From: Halomonas caseinilytica
GTDB taxonomy: Bacteria; Pseudomonadota; Gammaproteobacteria; Pseudomonadales; Halomonadaceae
Length of the DNA stretch: 64,000 nt
Assembly: GCF_001662305.1 (NCBI RefSeq)
Contig: NZ_BDEP01000014.1
Coordinates: 62,001 to 126,000, forward strand
Reading direction: 5' to 3'
A program made the position numbers and the translations under genes. Shown piece by piece: positions 36,292 to 45,783 of this stretch. The notes beneath the pieces are model-generated. The model saw only the letters and a program-made list of their open reading frames with translations. It did no database searches and was not told the origin of the DNA. The first letter of the stretch is position 1. Each line of letters begins with the position of its first letter.

Positions 36292-36387
36292 TCAGTCGCC
36301 CGCCAGTGCCTGGGCATAGCCGGTCACCACGACCGCGATGCTGAACAACAGCACCAGTACCATGATCAGATCGGGCTTGCGCTTCAT
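36292..36387 (-). CDS. Small single-span membrane peptide
   Basis: 31 residues (MKRKPDLIMVLVLLFSIAVVV and 10 more) starting at an ATG preceded by AGGGAG with good spacing. A basic N-terminus precedes one hydrophobic helix (about 8-25) and a short tail. The open frame continues upstream to 36543 but that part lacks coding character. Similar KPDLI-type mini-proteins are, I believe, common in marine gammaproteobacteria, but I know no function. The 229-nt space to ilvA (36388-36616) holds a 7-bp inverted repeat at 36432-36449 and no other gene I can support. Confidence 0.6.
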   Translation of the reverse strand: MKRKPDLIMVLVLLFSIAVVVTGYAQALAGD

Positions 36388-36616
36388 CGTCGACTCCCTG
36401 CTCGTCCGGCAGCTTCTGCCGTTATCGTGTTGGAAACGGCCGCGTTTCCCCGGCGACGATGTCGCCATCTCCCGGAAAACACCCCAGCCGATGCTCTTTG
36501 GGTTGTGAGAGTAGCCGAAGGACCCGGACATGACAACAGTCACGCCCGGGAAAGTCGCGAAACGCGCCCGATCAGTCAGGCAATTGGAAGTGAGTCAGCG
36601 CTCACACCGGAGGGAT

Positions 36617-38131
36617 TCACGCCATGAAGAGGCGATATGCCGGGTTATCGCTCTCCTTCCAGTAGCGATACCCGATCTCATCAAAGTATCCCTCGACATG
36701 GCTGTGATCGCCATTGGGCACCTGCATGCCCACCAGCACGCGCCCATAGGCGGCACCGTGATTGCGGTAATGGAACAATGAAATGTTCCAGTCCTGAGGG
36801 AGATGCGTCAAAAAGTTCATCAGGGCACCGGGGCGCTCGGGAAACTCGAAGCGATACACCTCTTCCTCGAAGTGTTCCTTCGGGCGCCCGCCCCCCAGGT
36901 GCCGGATGTGCAGTTTGGCCAGCTCGTTGTCGGTGAGGTCTTCCACCGGATAGTCGGCACCGCGCAGCTTGTCGATCACGGCCTGGCGATCCTCGCCGCC
37001 CGGCTTGACCTGAACACCGACGAAAATGTGCGCCCGCTCGGGATCGGCATAGCGATAATTGAACTCGGTGACCATGCGCTTGCCGATGGTCCGACAGAAT
37101 TTCTTGAAGCTGCCGGGACGCTCGGGAATGGTCACCGCCAGGATCGCTTCGCGCTGCTCGCCCAGCTCGGTACGCTCGGCGATGTGCTGCAGGCGATCGA
37201 AATTGGTGTTGGCACCGGAGTTGATGCACACCAGCGTCTCCCCGGTGGCACCAGTCGACTGGATGTACTTCTTGAGGCCCGCCAGCGACAGCGCCCCAGA
37301 GGTCTCGGACACCGCTCGGGTCTCCTCGAAGATGTCCTTCACCGCGGCGCACATCTCGTCGGTGTTGACCGTGATGACATCGTCCACCAGGTCGCGCATG
37401 ATCGCGAAGGGCGCCTCGCCGATCTGCGCCACGGCCACCCCCTCGGCGAAGACGCCGACCTGATCGAGCGTCACGCGCTCGCCGCTTTCCAGCGCGGCCT
37501 TGAGACAGGCGCTGTCCTCCGACTCCACGCCGATCACCTTGATCTCCGGGCGCAGGTACTTGACGTAGGCCGCGATGCCAGCAATCAAGCCACCGCCTCC
37601 CACCGGCACGAAGATGGCATCCAGGGGCCCGGCCTGCTGACGAAGAATTTCCATGCCAACGGTACCCTGGCCGGCAATGACGTCGAGATCGTCGAAAGGC
37701 GGGATATAGGTGTAGCCGTGCTCCTTGATCAATTCCTGAGCATGAGCGGCGGCGGCGGCGAAGGCATCGCCCTTGAGGACCACCTTGGCACCCCAGCCAC
37801 GCACGGCCTGAACCTTGATATCCGGCGTGATGCGCGGCATCACGATCACCGCCTTGACGCCCATCTGCTTGGCGGCCATCGCCAGCCCCTGAGCGTGATT
37901 GCCTGCTGAGGCGGCGATCACGCCCTTGGCCTTCTGCTCGTCGGTGAGCTGGGCCATGCGATTGTAGGCGCCGCGAATCTTGAAGGAGTGGACCGGCTGC
38001 AGGTCCTCGCGCTTGATCAGGATCTGGTTGTGGAATCGACGGGAAAGGAGGGGAGCCGGCGAGATCGGCGTTTCCCGGGCCGCTTCATAGACCCGGGCCT
38101 GGAGGATTTTCTTGACGGTGGCTTCGAGCAT
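36617..38131 (-). CDS. ilvA: Threonine deaminase (biosynthetic)
   Basis: 504 residues; PLP enzyme converting threonine to 2-oxobutanoate for isoleucine synthesis. Catalytic Lys in VHSFKIRGAYNR, SAGNHAQG, PLP-phosphate loop GGGGLIAGIA, then two C-terminal regulatory ACT-like domains (AILAVTIPERPGSFKKFC and YRFEFPERPGALMNFL) that give isoleucine feedback inhibition. The open frame extends to 38275, but the family starts at MLEATVKKIL (ATG 38131). Divergent from rpiA, as in pseudomonads. Confidence 0.95.
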   Translation of the reverse strand: MLEATVKKILQARVYEAARETPISPAPLLSRRFHNQILIKREDLQPVHSFKIRGAYNRMAQLTDEQKAKGVIAASAGNHAQGLAMAAKQMGVKAVIVMPRITPDIKVQAVRGWGAKVVLKGDAFAAAAAHAQELIKEHGYTYIPPFDDLDVIAGQGTVGMEILRQQAGPLDAIFVPVGGGGLIAGIAAYVKYLRPEIKVIGVESEDSACLKAALESGERVTLDQVGVFAEGVAVAQIGEAPFAIMRDLVDDVITVNTDEMCAAVKDIFEETRAVSETSGALSLAGLKKYIQSTGATGETLVCINSGANTNFDRLQHIAERTELGEQREAILAVTIPERPGSFKKFCRTIGKRMVTEFNYRYADPERAHIFVGVQVKPGGEDRQAVIDKLRGADYPVEDLTDNELAKLHIRHLGGGRPKEHFEEEVYRFEFPERPGALMNFLTHLPQDWNISLFHYRNHGAAYGRVLVGMQVPNGDHSHVEGYFDEIGYRYWKESDNPAYRLFMA

Positions 38132-38323
38132 CCTGATATCCCAATGGGGTAGCGCATGAGAACCGCGGGAGCGGCAGGCGCCACAGTGGCACCCGATGCG
38201 TCCCGATGCGGCATGAAGGGAACCCTTATTGGTAGCATTCCGCCTGCTACGGCGTCCAGCACGAGACGACGACATGGCCTATAATGGCGCCGCATTCGCC
38301 ACCTACCGGACAGCGAGCAGGAC

Positions 38324-39004
38324 ATGACTCAAGACGAACTCAAGGATGCCGTGGCCGCCGCCGCCCTCGACGAGATCCGCCCGTTACTCGGGCGCAACGT
38401 CGTCATCGGCGTAGGCACCGGCTCTACCGCCAATCGCTTCATCGACAAGCTGGCCACGCTGCGCGGCGACTTTCGCGGCGCGGTGGCCAGTTCGGAAGCG
38501 ACCGCCGAGCGACTACGAGGCCACGGCATCGATGTCTTCGAGCTCAACGAGACAGGCACGCTTCCCGTCTATGTCGACGGTGCGGACGAAGTGAACGCTC
38601 ACTTCCACATGATCAAGGGCGGCGGCGCAGCCCTGACCCGAGAGAAGATCGTCGCCGCCTGTTCAGAGCGTTTCGTGTGCATCGCCGACGCCTCCAAGCG
38701 CGTCGAGCGCCTGGGCAACTTCCCGCTGCCTGTGGAAGTGATCCCCATGGCGCGCTCCTATGTGGCCCGGGAACTGGTCAGGCTGGGAGCCGATCCGGTC
38801 TATCGCGAGGGGGTGATCACCGACAACGGCAACCAGATCCTCGACTGCTATGAATTCATGATCGACGATCCCGAAGCCATGGAGGCCCGGCTCAACAGCA
38901 TTGCCGGCGTGGTGACCAACGGCCTGTTCGCCGCCCGGGGCGCCGATGTGCTGCTGCTAGGCACTGATCAGGGCGTGGAGCGTCTGACTCCGTCAGGTGA
39001 GTAA
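38324..39004 (+). CDS. rpiA: Ribose-5-phosphate isomerase A
   Basis: 226 residues; interconverts ribose 5-phosphate and ribulose 5-phosphate. [31 protein letters not shown] and the C-terminal [19 protein letters not shown] are diagnostic. A TATAAT at 38280-38285, 39 nt before the ATG, is a likely -10 element, although no clear -35 is visible. Its stop lies inside a palindrome shared with the converging waaA. Confidence 0.95.
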   Translation: MTQDELKDAVAAAALDEIRPLLGRNVVIGVGTGSTANRFIDKLATLRGDFRGAVASSEATAERLRGHGIDVFELNETGTLPVYVDGADEVNAHFHMIKGGGAALTREKIVAACSERFVCIADASKRVERLGNFPLPVEVIPMARSYVARELVRLGADPVYREGVITDNGNQILDCYEFMIDDPEAMEARLNSIAGVVTNGLFAARGADVLLLGTDQGVERLTPSGE

Positions 39005-39019
39005 GTGATCACTCACTCA
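38998..39019. repeat. Palindrome spanning the rpiA and waaA stop codons
   Basis: A 22-bp near-perfect palindrome (11-nt arms TGAGTAAGTGA and TCACTCACTCA, one mismatched pair) that contains the rpiA TAA (39002-39004) and the waaA stop (39013-39015) of two convergent genes only 8 nt apart. As RNA it would form a loop-poor hairpin on either transcript; no T-tract follows. Confidence 0.5.
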
Positions 39020-40311
39020 GGAAGAAGTGCGTCCAGGCCTTCCAGGGTGCGGACCAAGGCGCCCCGATTGGTCTCGACCACCGTTCGGCCGGCCTCGGCG
39101 AGCCGGCGCCTCTCCGCCGGCTCGCCGAACAAGCGCGTCAGGGTCGATCCCAGGTCGTTCCCATCGGCCACTTCCACCAGGGCATCGTGCTCACGCAGCA
39201 TCTCGGCCACATCCTCGAAATTGGCCAGTTCAGGACCAGTCAGTACCGGCACACCCATGGCCGCCGGCTCGAGCAGATTGTGCCCTCCTACCGGTACGAG
39301 ACTTCCGCCGACGAAGGCCAGGTCCGCGGCACCATAAAGAGCGCGCAACTCGCCCATGGTATCGCCCAGATAAACGGCGGTTTCAGCATCCGGCGTCTCG
39401 CTTTTCGATCGCCGAGCACAGGCCAGCCCGTGCTCGGCGCAGAGCTCGGCCACCGCCTCGAAGCGCCTGGGATGGCGCGGCACCAGAATCAGCAACGCCT
39501 CGGGCAATGTCTCGCGCACCCTGGCGTGAGTCGCCAGCAGTACCTCGTCCTCACCCGAGTGCGTAGAGCCAGCGACCCAGACCGGGCGCTCACCCAGCAT
39601 GGTGCGCAAGCGCTCACTCACATCGAAGGCCTCGTCATTCAAGGCAATATCGAACTTCAACGAGCCGGTTATCGTGGTGGCCTGCGCCGCCATGCCGAGC
39701 GCCTCGAAGCGTTCGGCGTCCTGGGATGACTTGGCACCCAGCCAAGCGACATGGGACAACGCCTCTCGCATCAGGCGGGGCAGGCGTCGATACGTACGAA
39801 AGGCGCGCGTCGATAGCCGCCCGTTGACCACGGCAACGGGCACGCCACGCCGCGAACAAGCGGCCAGCAGATTGGGCCAGAGTTCGGTCTCGAAGAAGAT
39901 CGCCAGTCCTGGGCGCAGGCGAGTGACGAAACGCCGTGCGGCACAGGGAAAATCCAGCGGCAGGAAGTAATGACTCACTTCGGCGCCATCGCCCGCGTGG
40001 CGGAGCTTTTCCGCCAGCGCCACGGCACGTTCGGCACCGGTGGCCGTCATGGTGGTGATCACCAGACGGCGCTGCGGATAGCGGTGGCGCAAGGCCTCGA
40101 TCAGCGGCCATGCGGTCTGGACCTCGCCGACCGAGGCACAATGCAGCCACAGCGGACGCTCGGCGGCTGACGAGGCAGGAATCCAGCCAAGCCGCTCGCC
40201 CCGGGAACGACCGGCACGGTGCTCGCGCCATACGCGCCACCAGAGCAACGGTGCCAGCGCCAGCAAGGCGGCGGAATAGAGCCGGCGCGCCCAGGGGTGG
40301 CCGCCGGCCAT
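39013..40311 (-). CDS. waaA: 3-deoxy-D-manno-octulosonic acid (Kdo) transferase
   Basis: 432 residues. N-terminal membrane anchor (LYSAALLALAPLLWWRVW), WLHCASVGEV with the catalytic-loop Glu, FFETELWPNL, GSTHSGEDE and FVGGSLVPVGGHNLLEPAA of the GT30 family. It adds Kdo to lipid IVA on the cytoplasmic face. Number of Kdo units added cannot be read directly; the nearby KdkA/OpsX-like genes suggest one. The ATG overlaps the hldE stop by one base (TGATG at 40309-40313). Confidence 0.93.
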   Translation of the reverse strand: MAGGHPWARRLYSAALLALAPLLWWRVWREHRAGRSRGERLGWIPASSAAERPLWLHCASVGEVQTAWPLIEALRHRYPQRRLVITTMTATGAERAVALAEKLRHAGDGAEVSHYFLPLDFPCAARRFVTRLRPGLAIFFETELWPNLLAACSRRGVPVAVVNGRLSTRAFRTYRRLPRLMREALSHVAWLGAKSSQDAERFEALGMAAQATTITGSLKFDIALNDEAFDVSERLRTMLGERPVWVAGSTHSGEDEVLLATHARVRETLPEALLILVPRHPRRFEAVAELCAEHGLACARRSKSETPDAETAVYLGDTMGELRALYGAADLAFVGGSLVPVGGHNLLEPAAMGVPVLTGPELANFEDVAEMLREHDALVEVADGNDLGSTLTRLFGEPAERRRLAEAGRTVVETNRGALVRTLEGLDALLPE

Positions 40312-41741
40312 CAGCGTTCCCGATCGAGGATGGTGGAAATCATCGCGGTCGTGGAGACGCCGTCCTCGAAGCCCAGCACCTTCACCTCTCCCCCGGCGGC
40401 ACGCACCGCCTCGCCCCCGGCAATCTGCTCGGGGCGGTAATCGCCGCCCTTGACCAGCACATCGGGCAACACCGCCTCGATCAACCGCTGCGGGGTATCC
40501 TCGGCGAAGGGCACAACCCAGTCGACGGCGCCCAGGCCGGCCAGCACCTGCATGCGTCGCGCCAGGGGGTTGATCGGCCTGGACGCGCCCTTGAGGCGTG
40601 CGATGGAGGCGTCGTCATTGACCGCCACGACCAGCCGGTCGCCCAACTGGCGGGCATGCTCAAGGTAGGCCACATGGCCGGCATGCAGGATGTCGAAGCA
40701 GCCATTGGTCATCACCACGCGCTCGCCCCTGGCCTGGGCGGCACGTACCGCATCGCACAATGGCGCCTCGTCGATGACACCGAATTCGGCCAGCTTGTCA
40801 CCGTGAAGCGCCGTGTAGAGCTCGGCGATGGACAGCGTCGCGGTACCGGGCTTGGCCACCACCAGACCGGCGGCCAGGTTGGCGAGCGTCATGGCCTCGG
40901 GGAAGCCATGACCGGCCGCCAGCGCCAGCCCCAGCACGCCGATCACGGTATCGCCGGCGCCGGTCACATCGAAGACCTCCCGGGCCCGGGTCGGCAGGTG
41001 AAGCGGTTCGAACCCCTCGCGGATCAGGGTCATGCCCTTCTCGCTGCGCGTGATCAACAATGCCTCGAGCTCCAGCTCGGCGCGCAGTGCCTCACCGCGA
41101 GCCGCCAGCGTGGCATCATCGGGGCAAGGGCCCATCACCGTCTCGAACTCGGCCAGGTTGGGCGTGATCACGCTGGCTCCCCGGTACTTGCTGAAATCAC
41201 TGCCCTTGGGGTCGACCAGCACCCGCTTGCCGGCAGCGCGCACACGGGCGATCAGGGCAGCAACATCGCTCAGAGTGCCCTTGCCATAGTCGGAAAGGAT
41301 CACCAGGTCGGCCTTGGGCAGCGCCTCTTCCACCTGTACCGACAGCCCATGGGTGTCGACCTTGCCCAACCCTTCCTCGAAATCGAGCCGGATCAACTGT
41401 TGGTTGCGGCTCATCACCCTCAGCTTGGTAATGGTCGGTATATCGGGACTACGAGAGAAGTGAGTGCTTACACCGGCATCTTCGAGACGATGCATCAGCC
41501 GGTCAGCATTGTCATCATCGCCGACCAGGCCGGCCAGGGCGGCCCGGGCACCGAGCGAGGCGATATTGAGCGCCACGTTGGCAGCGCCCCCGGGGCGATC
41601 CTCATCCTCCTCGACCCTGACCACGGGCACCGGGGCCTCGGGAGAGATGCGTGACGTGCCGCCATGCAGGTAGCGATCGAGCATGACGTCGCCCACCACC
41701 AGCAGGCGCGAGCGCTCCAGAGCGGTCAGGTCAAGTTTCAT
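40311..41741 (-). CDS. hldE: Bifunctional heptose 7-phosphate kinase / heptose 1-phosphate adenylyltransferase
   Basis: 476 residues, usual length. N-terminal ribokinase-type domain ([47 protein letters not shown] with the catalytic Asp) phosphorylates D-glycero-D-manno-heptose 7-phosphate; the C-terminal nucleotidylyltransferase domain ([22 protein letters not shown] with HxGH) makes ADP-heptose after GmhB removes the 7-phosphate. Second gene of a heptosyltransferase-hldE-waaA operon with overlapping ends (11 nt with the upstream gene). Confidence 0.95.
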   Translation of the reverse strand: MKLDLTALERSRLLVVGDVMLDRYLHGGTSRISPEAPVPVVRVEEDEDRPGGAANVALNIASLGARAALAGLVGDDDNADRLMHRLEDAGVSTHFSRSPDIPTITKLRVMSRNQQLIRLDFEEGLGKVDTHGLSVQVEEALPKADLVILSDYGKGTLSDVAALIARVRAAGKRVLVDPKGSDFSKYRGASVITPNLAEFETVMGPCPDDATLAARGEALRAELELEALLITRSEKGMTLIREGFEPLHLPTRAREVFDVTGAGDTVIGVLGLALAAGHGFPEAMTLANLAAGLVVAKPGTATLSIAELYTALHGDKLAEFGVIDEAPLCDAVRAAQARGERVVMTNGCFDILHAGHVAYLEHARQLGDRLVVAVNDDASIARLKGASRPINPLARRMQVLAGLGAVDWVVPFAEDTPQRLIEAVLPDVLVKGGDYRPEQIAGGEAVRAAGGEVKVLGFEDGVSTTAMISTILDRER

Positions 41742-42828
41742 CAGGGAACTCCGTTTGCTTGCGAGGCGCGGGCATGGCCAGCAATGCCTCGAGTCGATCG
41801 ATCACGTCATCGGCACGTATCAGCGACATGGCGTCGGGATGACGGACACGCTGCCCCCAGGACAGGGTGTCAGGATCCTTGTGCAAGTAGGTGCGCACCG
41901 CCTCGGGATAGCGATTGACCACGAAATCCTGCCAGCGATAGGGCCCTGCGCGCTCAGGATTGGTGGTGGCGAACAGGCCGACGGTAGGTGTACCCATGGC
42001 ATTGGCCATGTGCACCGGCCCCGAATCCGGCGCGATCACCGCCCGCGCTCCATCGATCAGTGCCAGCAAACCCTTGAGCGAGGACTCCCCGATCGCATCG
42101 ATGACCGCGCCGGGCTGGGCCTGCGCCGCGATGCGCTGCCCCATCTCGCGCTCCTGGGTACTGCCGCCACCGGTCAATACCGTCTTCAGGCCGTGCTGCA
42201 CCCAGGCATGCTCGACTACCGTCGCGTAGCCTTCGGCAGACCAGTTGCGAAAGTTGCGCAGGCGCGGGTTGGCACATGGGCTCATCAGCAGGTAGGGGCT
42301 GCCCGACGTGAAACCGGCGGCTTCCCGGCGGGCACTTTCGGGCACGGGTAGCGACCAGTCCAGCGAAAGGTCCTCGACCCCCATCAGGCGGGCGAAGTCG
42401 AGAAAGGACTCCAGGACATGGGCGCGCGGGTGAGGCGCAAGCTGGCGATGGGTAAACCAGTGCTGGGCATCCTTGGCACGTGCCTTGTCATAACCGATGC
42501 GCAGGTCCGCCTTGAGCCCCAGCGACAGCACGCTGGCGCGCAGTGCCTGCTGCATGTGCAGCAACACATCGAAGCGGGTATCAGCGAGGCGCCGCCAGAG
42601 CTCACGCATGCCCGAAAGCCCGGAGGACTTGTCGTAGACGATGAACTCGACCCCGGAAAGCCCGGCCAGTAGACTGTGCTCGCCCTTGCCGATGATCCAG
42701 GTGATGCGCGCCTCGGGCCATTGGCGTTGCAGAGCGCGAACCGTCGGTACCAGGTTGCAGACATCGCCCAGGGCGGAGAGACGCAGCACACCGATGTGCT
42801 CGGGTCGGGCGGGCAGAGGATGCTTCAT
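41731..42828 (-). CDS. OpsX-like heptosyltransferase I (GT9)
   Basis: 365 residues from the ATG at 42828. [47 protein letters not shown] and [18 protein letters not shown] align with Haemophilus OpsX, the transferase that adds the first heptose to a single phosphorylated Kdo; [19 protein letters not shown] is the C-terminal ADP-heptose site. The open frame reaches 42963 and an ATG at 42864 is possible; neither has a good ribosome site. With the 42828 start, its ATG overlaps the divergent kinase ATG in CATG. Confidence 0.82.
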   Translation of the reverse strand: MKHPLPARPEHIGVLRLSALGDVCNLVPTVRALQRQWPEARITWIIGKGEHSLLAGLSGVEFIVYDKSSGLSGMRELWRRLADTRFDVLLHMQQALRASVLSLGLKADLRIGYDKARAKDAQHWFTHRQLAPHPRAHVLESFLDFARLMGVEDLSLDWSLPVPESARREAAGFTSGSPYLLMSPCANPRLRNFRNWSAEGYATVVEHAWVQHGLKTVLTGGGSTQEREMGQRIAAQAQPGAVIDAIGESSLKGLLALIDGARAVIAPDSGPVHMANAMGTPTVGLFATTNPERAGPYRWQDFVVNRYPEAVRTYLHKDPDTLSWGQRVRHPDAMSLIRADDVIDRLEALLAMPAPRKQTEFPDET

Positions 42829-43537
42829 GCGATTGGCAACGTATCGAACAGGAAAGGTAAGCATTCTATATGATGCGGATAGTTTATGTGACGCCTGCGG
42901 GACGCCACAAATCGGGCCGCATCTCTTCGATCCCGGGTACTGGCGCCAGACGGGCACCGTCATCGGCGAAGCACCGGGGCGCGGCGCCAGCCTGTTTCTT
43001 CAGGTTGGCGACGAGCAGTGGGTACTGCGCCCCTACCGCCGCGGCGGACTCATCGCCCGAATCAGCACCGAGCGTTACCTGTGGTGCGGAGCGGAGCGCT
43101 CCCGCGCCTTTCGCGAGATGCGCCTGACCGCTCACCTTCATGCGCTCGACCTGCCCGTGCCACGCCCGGTGGCCGCCGGCGTGACCCGCCACGGTCTCGC
43201 CTACGAAGCCGGCCTGATCACCGTCCGATTGCCTGGTGCCCGTGCCCTGGCCGACTGTCTTCCCGAGGCTGACGCGGCCTTGCTGCGCCGTGTCGGCACC
43301 ACCATTCGCCGCTTCCACGATGCCGGGCTGGACCATGTGGACCTCAATGCCCGCAACCTGCTGGTCGATGCCTCGGAAACGGTCTGGTTGATCGACCTGG
43401 ACCGATGCCGACTGCGCTCCCCGGGCCGCTGGCGGGAAGCCAACCTCGAGCGCCTGGCTCGCTCGCTGACGAAGTTCGATGCGCCCTCAGCCATCGATAT
43501 CGTCCGGCAGGGCTATGTCTCCGAGGCGCCCTCCTGA
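42827..43537 (+). CDS. kdkA: KdkA-like 3-deoxy-D-manno-octulosonic acid kinase
   Basis: 236 residues of the KdkA/InaA protein-kinase-like fold. RGASLFLQ, the RGG of PYRRGGLIARI, RAFREMRLTAHLHALDLPVPRPVAAG, catalytic HVDLNARNLL and metal-binding LIDLDRCRL align with Haemophilus KdkA (about 241 residues), which phosphorylates Kdo of the inner core. The ATG at 42827 has AGAGG 6 nt upstream; no other ATG lies before the conserved region. Its 3' end overlaps the convergent GT4 gene by 25 nt. The kinase sits next to an OpsX-like gene, its functional partner in Haemophilus. Confidence 0.8.
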   Translation: MRLATYRTGKVSILYDADSLCDACGTPQIGPHLFDPGYWRQTGTVIGEAPGRGASLFLQVGDEQWVLRPYRRGGLIARISTERYLWCGAERSRAFREMRLTAHLHALDLPVPRPVAAGVTRHGLAYEAGLITVRLPGARALADCLPEADAALLRRVGTTIRRFHDAGLDHVDLNARNLLVDASETVWLIDLDRCRLRSPGRWREANLERLARSLTKFDAPSAIDIVRQGYVSEAPS

Positions 43538-44640
43538 CCGGCATATTCCTCGACCAGGGCCGCCACATGGCCCGCCAGCGTGAATGCCTCCTGAACGCGC
43601 TGCCGACCGGCCGCCCCGAGTCTTTCACGCAGTTGGACGTCCTCCAGGAGTTCGACCAGCGCCGTGACCCAGGCCTCCGGCACATCGGGGTCGGCAAGCC
43701 GTCCCGTCTGCTCGTTGATCAGTTCGGGAATGGCCCCGCTCGATGAGCCCACCACCGGGCGGGCAGCCGCCATAGCTTCGATGACCGTCAGGCCGAAGGC
43801 CTCGTTGCGCGACGGCACGCAGACGATATCCAGCGCCTTCAGGCAAGACGGCAGGTCGGAGCGGAAACCGACGAAGCTCACTCGCGACGCGAGCCCCAGC
43901 TCGCCAACGCGCTCGCGCAGCTCGGCAACGACCGCTTCGTCGCTTCCCTCATCCGCCGCGAGCCCGCCGATCAGCACTCCCTGCCAAGCCTGGCCAGGGC
44001 CCCTTTCGGCCAGCCGACCCAGCGCCTCGACCCAGAGCGCCTGCCCCTTGCCCCGAGTAATGCGCCCCGGCAACCCGATGGCCACTGCCCCTTCCGGTAT
44101 GCCCAGTTCGGCACGCAGCGCCGCCTTCTCGCTGGCCCCGAGATCATCGGCATAAGGCGCCGGGTCGATGCCCAGATAAAGCCGACGGATCCGTTCGGCC
44201 GGCAGCGGAAAGGCTTTCAGATTGCGCCGTCGCGTTGCCTCGCTGATCGAGAACAGGCGGCTCACCTTGCCGTAACTCCAGCGATGAAAAGGATCGCGCT
44301 TGGGTCGGGTAACGCCCATGTGGTCGGTGAAGACAAGCTTGAGTTCCGGACGTAGACTGACGAGCAGCGCCCCCAGCCGAAGATCGCTGGACTTGTGACA
44401 ATGCAGCACCCCGATATCATGGGCCCTCAAGTAGGTCAGGATACGCCGGACTCGCCACAGCGCCTGCTCTCGGGAAACGAACGTCAAGGGGTGGACACCA
44501 GCCGCCATGAGGCTCGAGGCGACACGTGAGCCTTCGAGGGCCAGGCCATGAGCCTCCCACCCCTGCCGAGCCAGCTCAGGTATAATCCGAGCCGGATACA
44601 TTTCGAGTCCACCCCAGCCGTCGGAAAGGCAGATCTGCAT
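43513..44640 (-). CDS. Glycosyltransferase family 4 in LPS region
   Basis: 375 residues from MQICLSDGWGG (ATG 44640). GT-B fold: N-terminal acceptor domain with DGWGGLEMYPARIIPELARQG, then the donor domain with IGLPGRITRGKGQALWVEAL, VSFVGFRSDLP and the E-x7-E motif in PSRNEAFGLTVIEAMAA, which retains both glutamates of retaining GT4 enzymes. Acceptor probably the LPS core. The open frame extends to 45057 over the divergent gene, which is spurious. Divergent from a GT9 gene across 54 nt. Confidence 0.8.
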   Translation of the reverse strand: MQICLSDGWGGLEMYPARIIPELARQGWEAHGLALEGSRVASSLMAAGVHPLTFVSREQALWRVRRILTYLRAHDIGVLHCHKSSDLRLGALLVSLRPELKLVFTDHMGVTRPKRDPFHRWSYGKVSRLFSISEATRRRNLKAFPLPAERIRRLYLGIDPAPYADDLGASEKAALRAELGIPEGAVAIGLPGRITRGKGQALWVEALGRLAERGPGQAWQGVLIGGLAADEGSDEAVVAELRERVGELGLASRVSFVGFRSDLPSCLKALDIVCVPSRNEAFGLTVIEAMAAARPVVGSSSGAIPELINEQTGRLADPDVPEAWVTALVELLEDVQLRERLGAAGRQRVQEAFTLAGHVAALVEEYAGQEGASET

Positions 44641-44694
44641 GACCTTGGGTTTCAAGGCGTCCTCCGTTCGCGGTATCGGGGTTCGGGGGTCCCG

Positions 44695-45783
44695 ATGACA
44701 CATTTTTCGCACCAACAGCCGCCTCGCCTGCTGGTCGTACGCAACGACAAGCTCGGCGACTTCATGCTTGCCTGGCCGGCCCTGGCTTGCCTGAAGGCCA
44801 GTGAACCCACGCCTCACGTCAGTGTCCTGGTGCCCGGCTACACCGCCCCCATGGCGCGGCTCTGCCCCTGGGTGGATGAGGTCATCGTCGATCCGGGCGA
44901 CGGCGCCGGGCGAGAAGCCAGGCAAGACGTGCTGGCCCAAATTCGCGCGGCCGACGTCGACGCCCTGCTGACCCTGTTCTCCACGCCTCGCATCGGCTGG
45001 CTGGGCTGGCGTGCCGGTATCCCGTTGCGCCTGGCGCCGGCCACCAAGTGGGCTCAACTATTCTACAACCACCGCATCACCCAGCGCAGGTCCCGCTCGG
45101 CGAAACCCGAGTACGTCTACAACATGGAACTGGCGGAGGCCCTGCTGGATGCCCTCGCACTGCCCAAGCCGACACGTCCAGCGCCGCCCTACTGGCCCCT
45201 GTCCGCGCAAGAGCAAGGCGCTCAGCGCCACCGCATCGCCGAGGAACTGGCCCTCGATCCCGAGCGCCCCTGGGTATTCCTGCACGCCGGCAGTGGTGGT
45301 TCGGCAGTCAACCTGACAGCGGAAGCCTATGCGCGACTGGCGCAAGATGTCACCTCTCGCCTGGACGAAAACAGCGCGCCATCATGGATACTGACCGCCG
45401 GCCCCGGCGAGGAAGACAATGCCGACGCTCTGCACCGGACCCTGAAAGGCATGGCACTCGATGCCCATCGGCTGCCGGCACGCGACGGCCTCGGCGACTT
45501 CGCCCTGAGTCTCGCGGCTGCAGACCTGTTCATCGCCGGCTCCACCGGCCCATTGCACATCGCTGGCTGCCTGAACCGTGCCACTGCCGGCTTTTATCCT
45601 GCCCGGCGCTCGGCAACGCCCCTGCGCTGGCAGACCTGCAACGACGCGACGCGGCGCCTCGCCTTCCGTCCTCCCGCTGAGGCCGGTGAAACCGACATGC
45701 ACGCCATCGACTTGGAAGCCGCCGCCGAACAAATCGCCCGACGCCTGGCGTCGTCTCCGACAAGCGAGCCCAGCACAACATGA
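44695..45783 (+). CDS. Heptosyltransferase-like glycosyltransferase (GT9)
   Basis: 362 residues. RLLVVRNDKLGDFMLAWPAL is the GT9 start motif, HAGSGGSAVNL the central loop and FIAGSTGPLHIAGCLNR the C-terminal nucleotide site. A third GT9 enzyme besides the OpsX-like and WaaF genes; probably adds an outer heptose or another sugar to the core (as WaaQ does), but acceptor unknown. The ATG at 44695 follows a G-rich stretch; the stop overlaps the next ATG (ATGA at 45780-45783). First gene of a three-gene unit. Confidence 0.8.
   Translation: MTHFSHQQPPRLLVVRNDKLGDFMLAWPALACLKASEPTPHVSVLVPGYTAPMARLCPWVDEVIVDPGDGAGREARQDVLAQIRAADVDALLTLFSTPRIGWLGWRAGIPLRLAPATKWAQLFYNHRITQRRSRSAKPEYVYNMELAEALLDALALPKPTRPAPPYWPLSAQEQGAQRHRIAEELALDPERPWVFLHAGSGGSAVNLTAEAYARLAQDVTSRLDENSAPSWILTAGPGEEDNADALHRTLKGMALDAHRLPARDGLGDFALSLAAADLFIAGSTGPLHIAGCLNRATAGFYPARRSATPLRWQTCNDATRRLAFRPPAEAGETDMHAIDLEAAAEQIARRLASSPTSEPSTT

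Noticed and set aside
41000..41020. T-loop-like GGTTCGAACCCC suggesting a tRNA
   Set aside because: Lies inside hldE coding sequence and no cloverleaf can be built around it.
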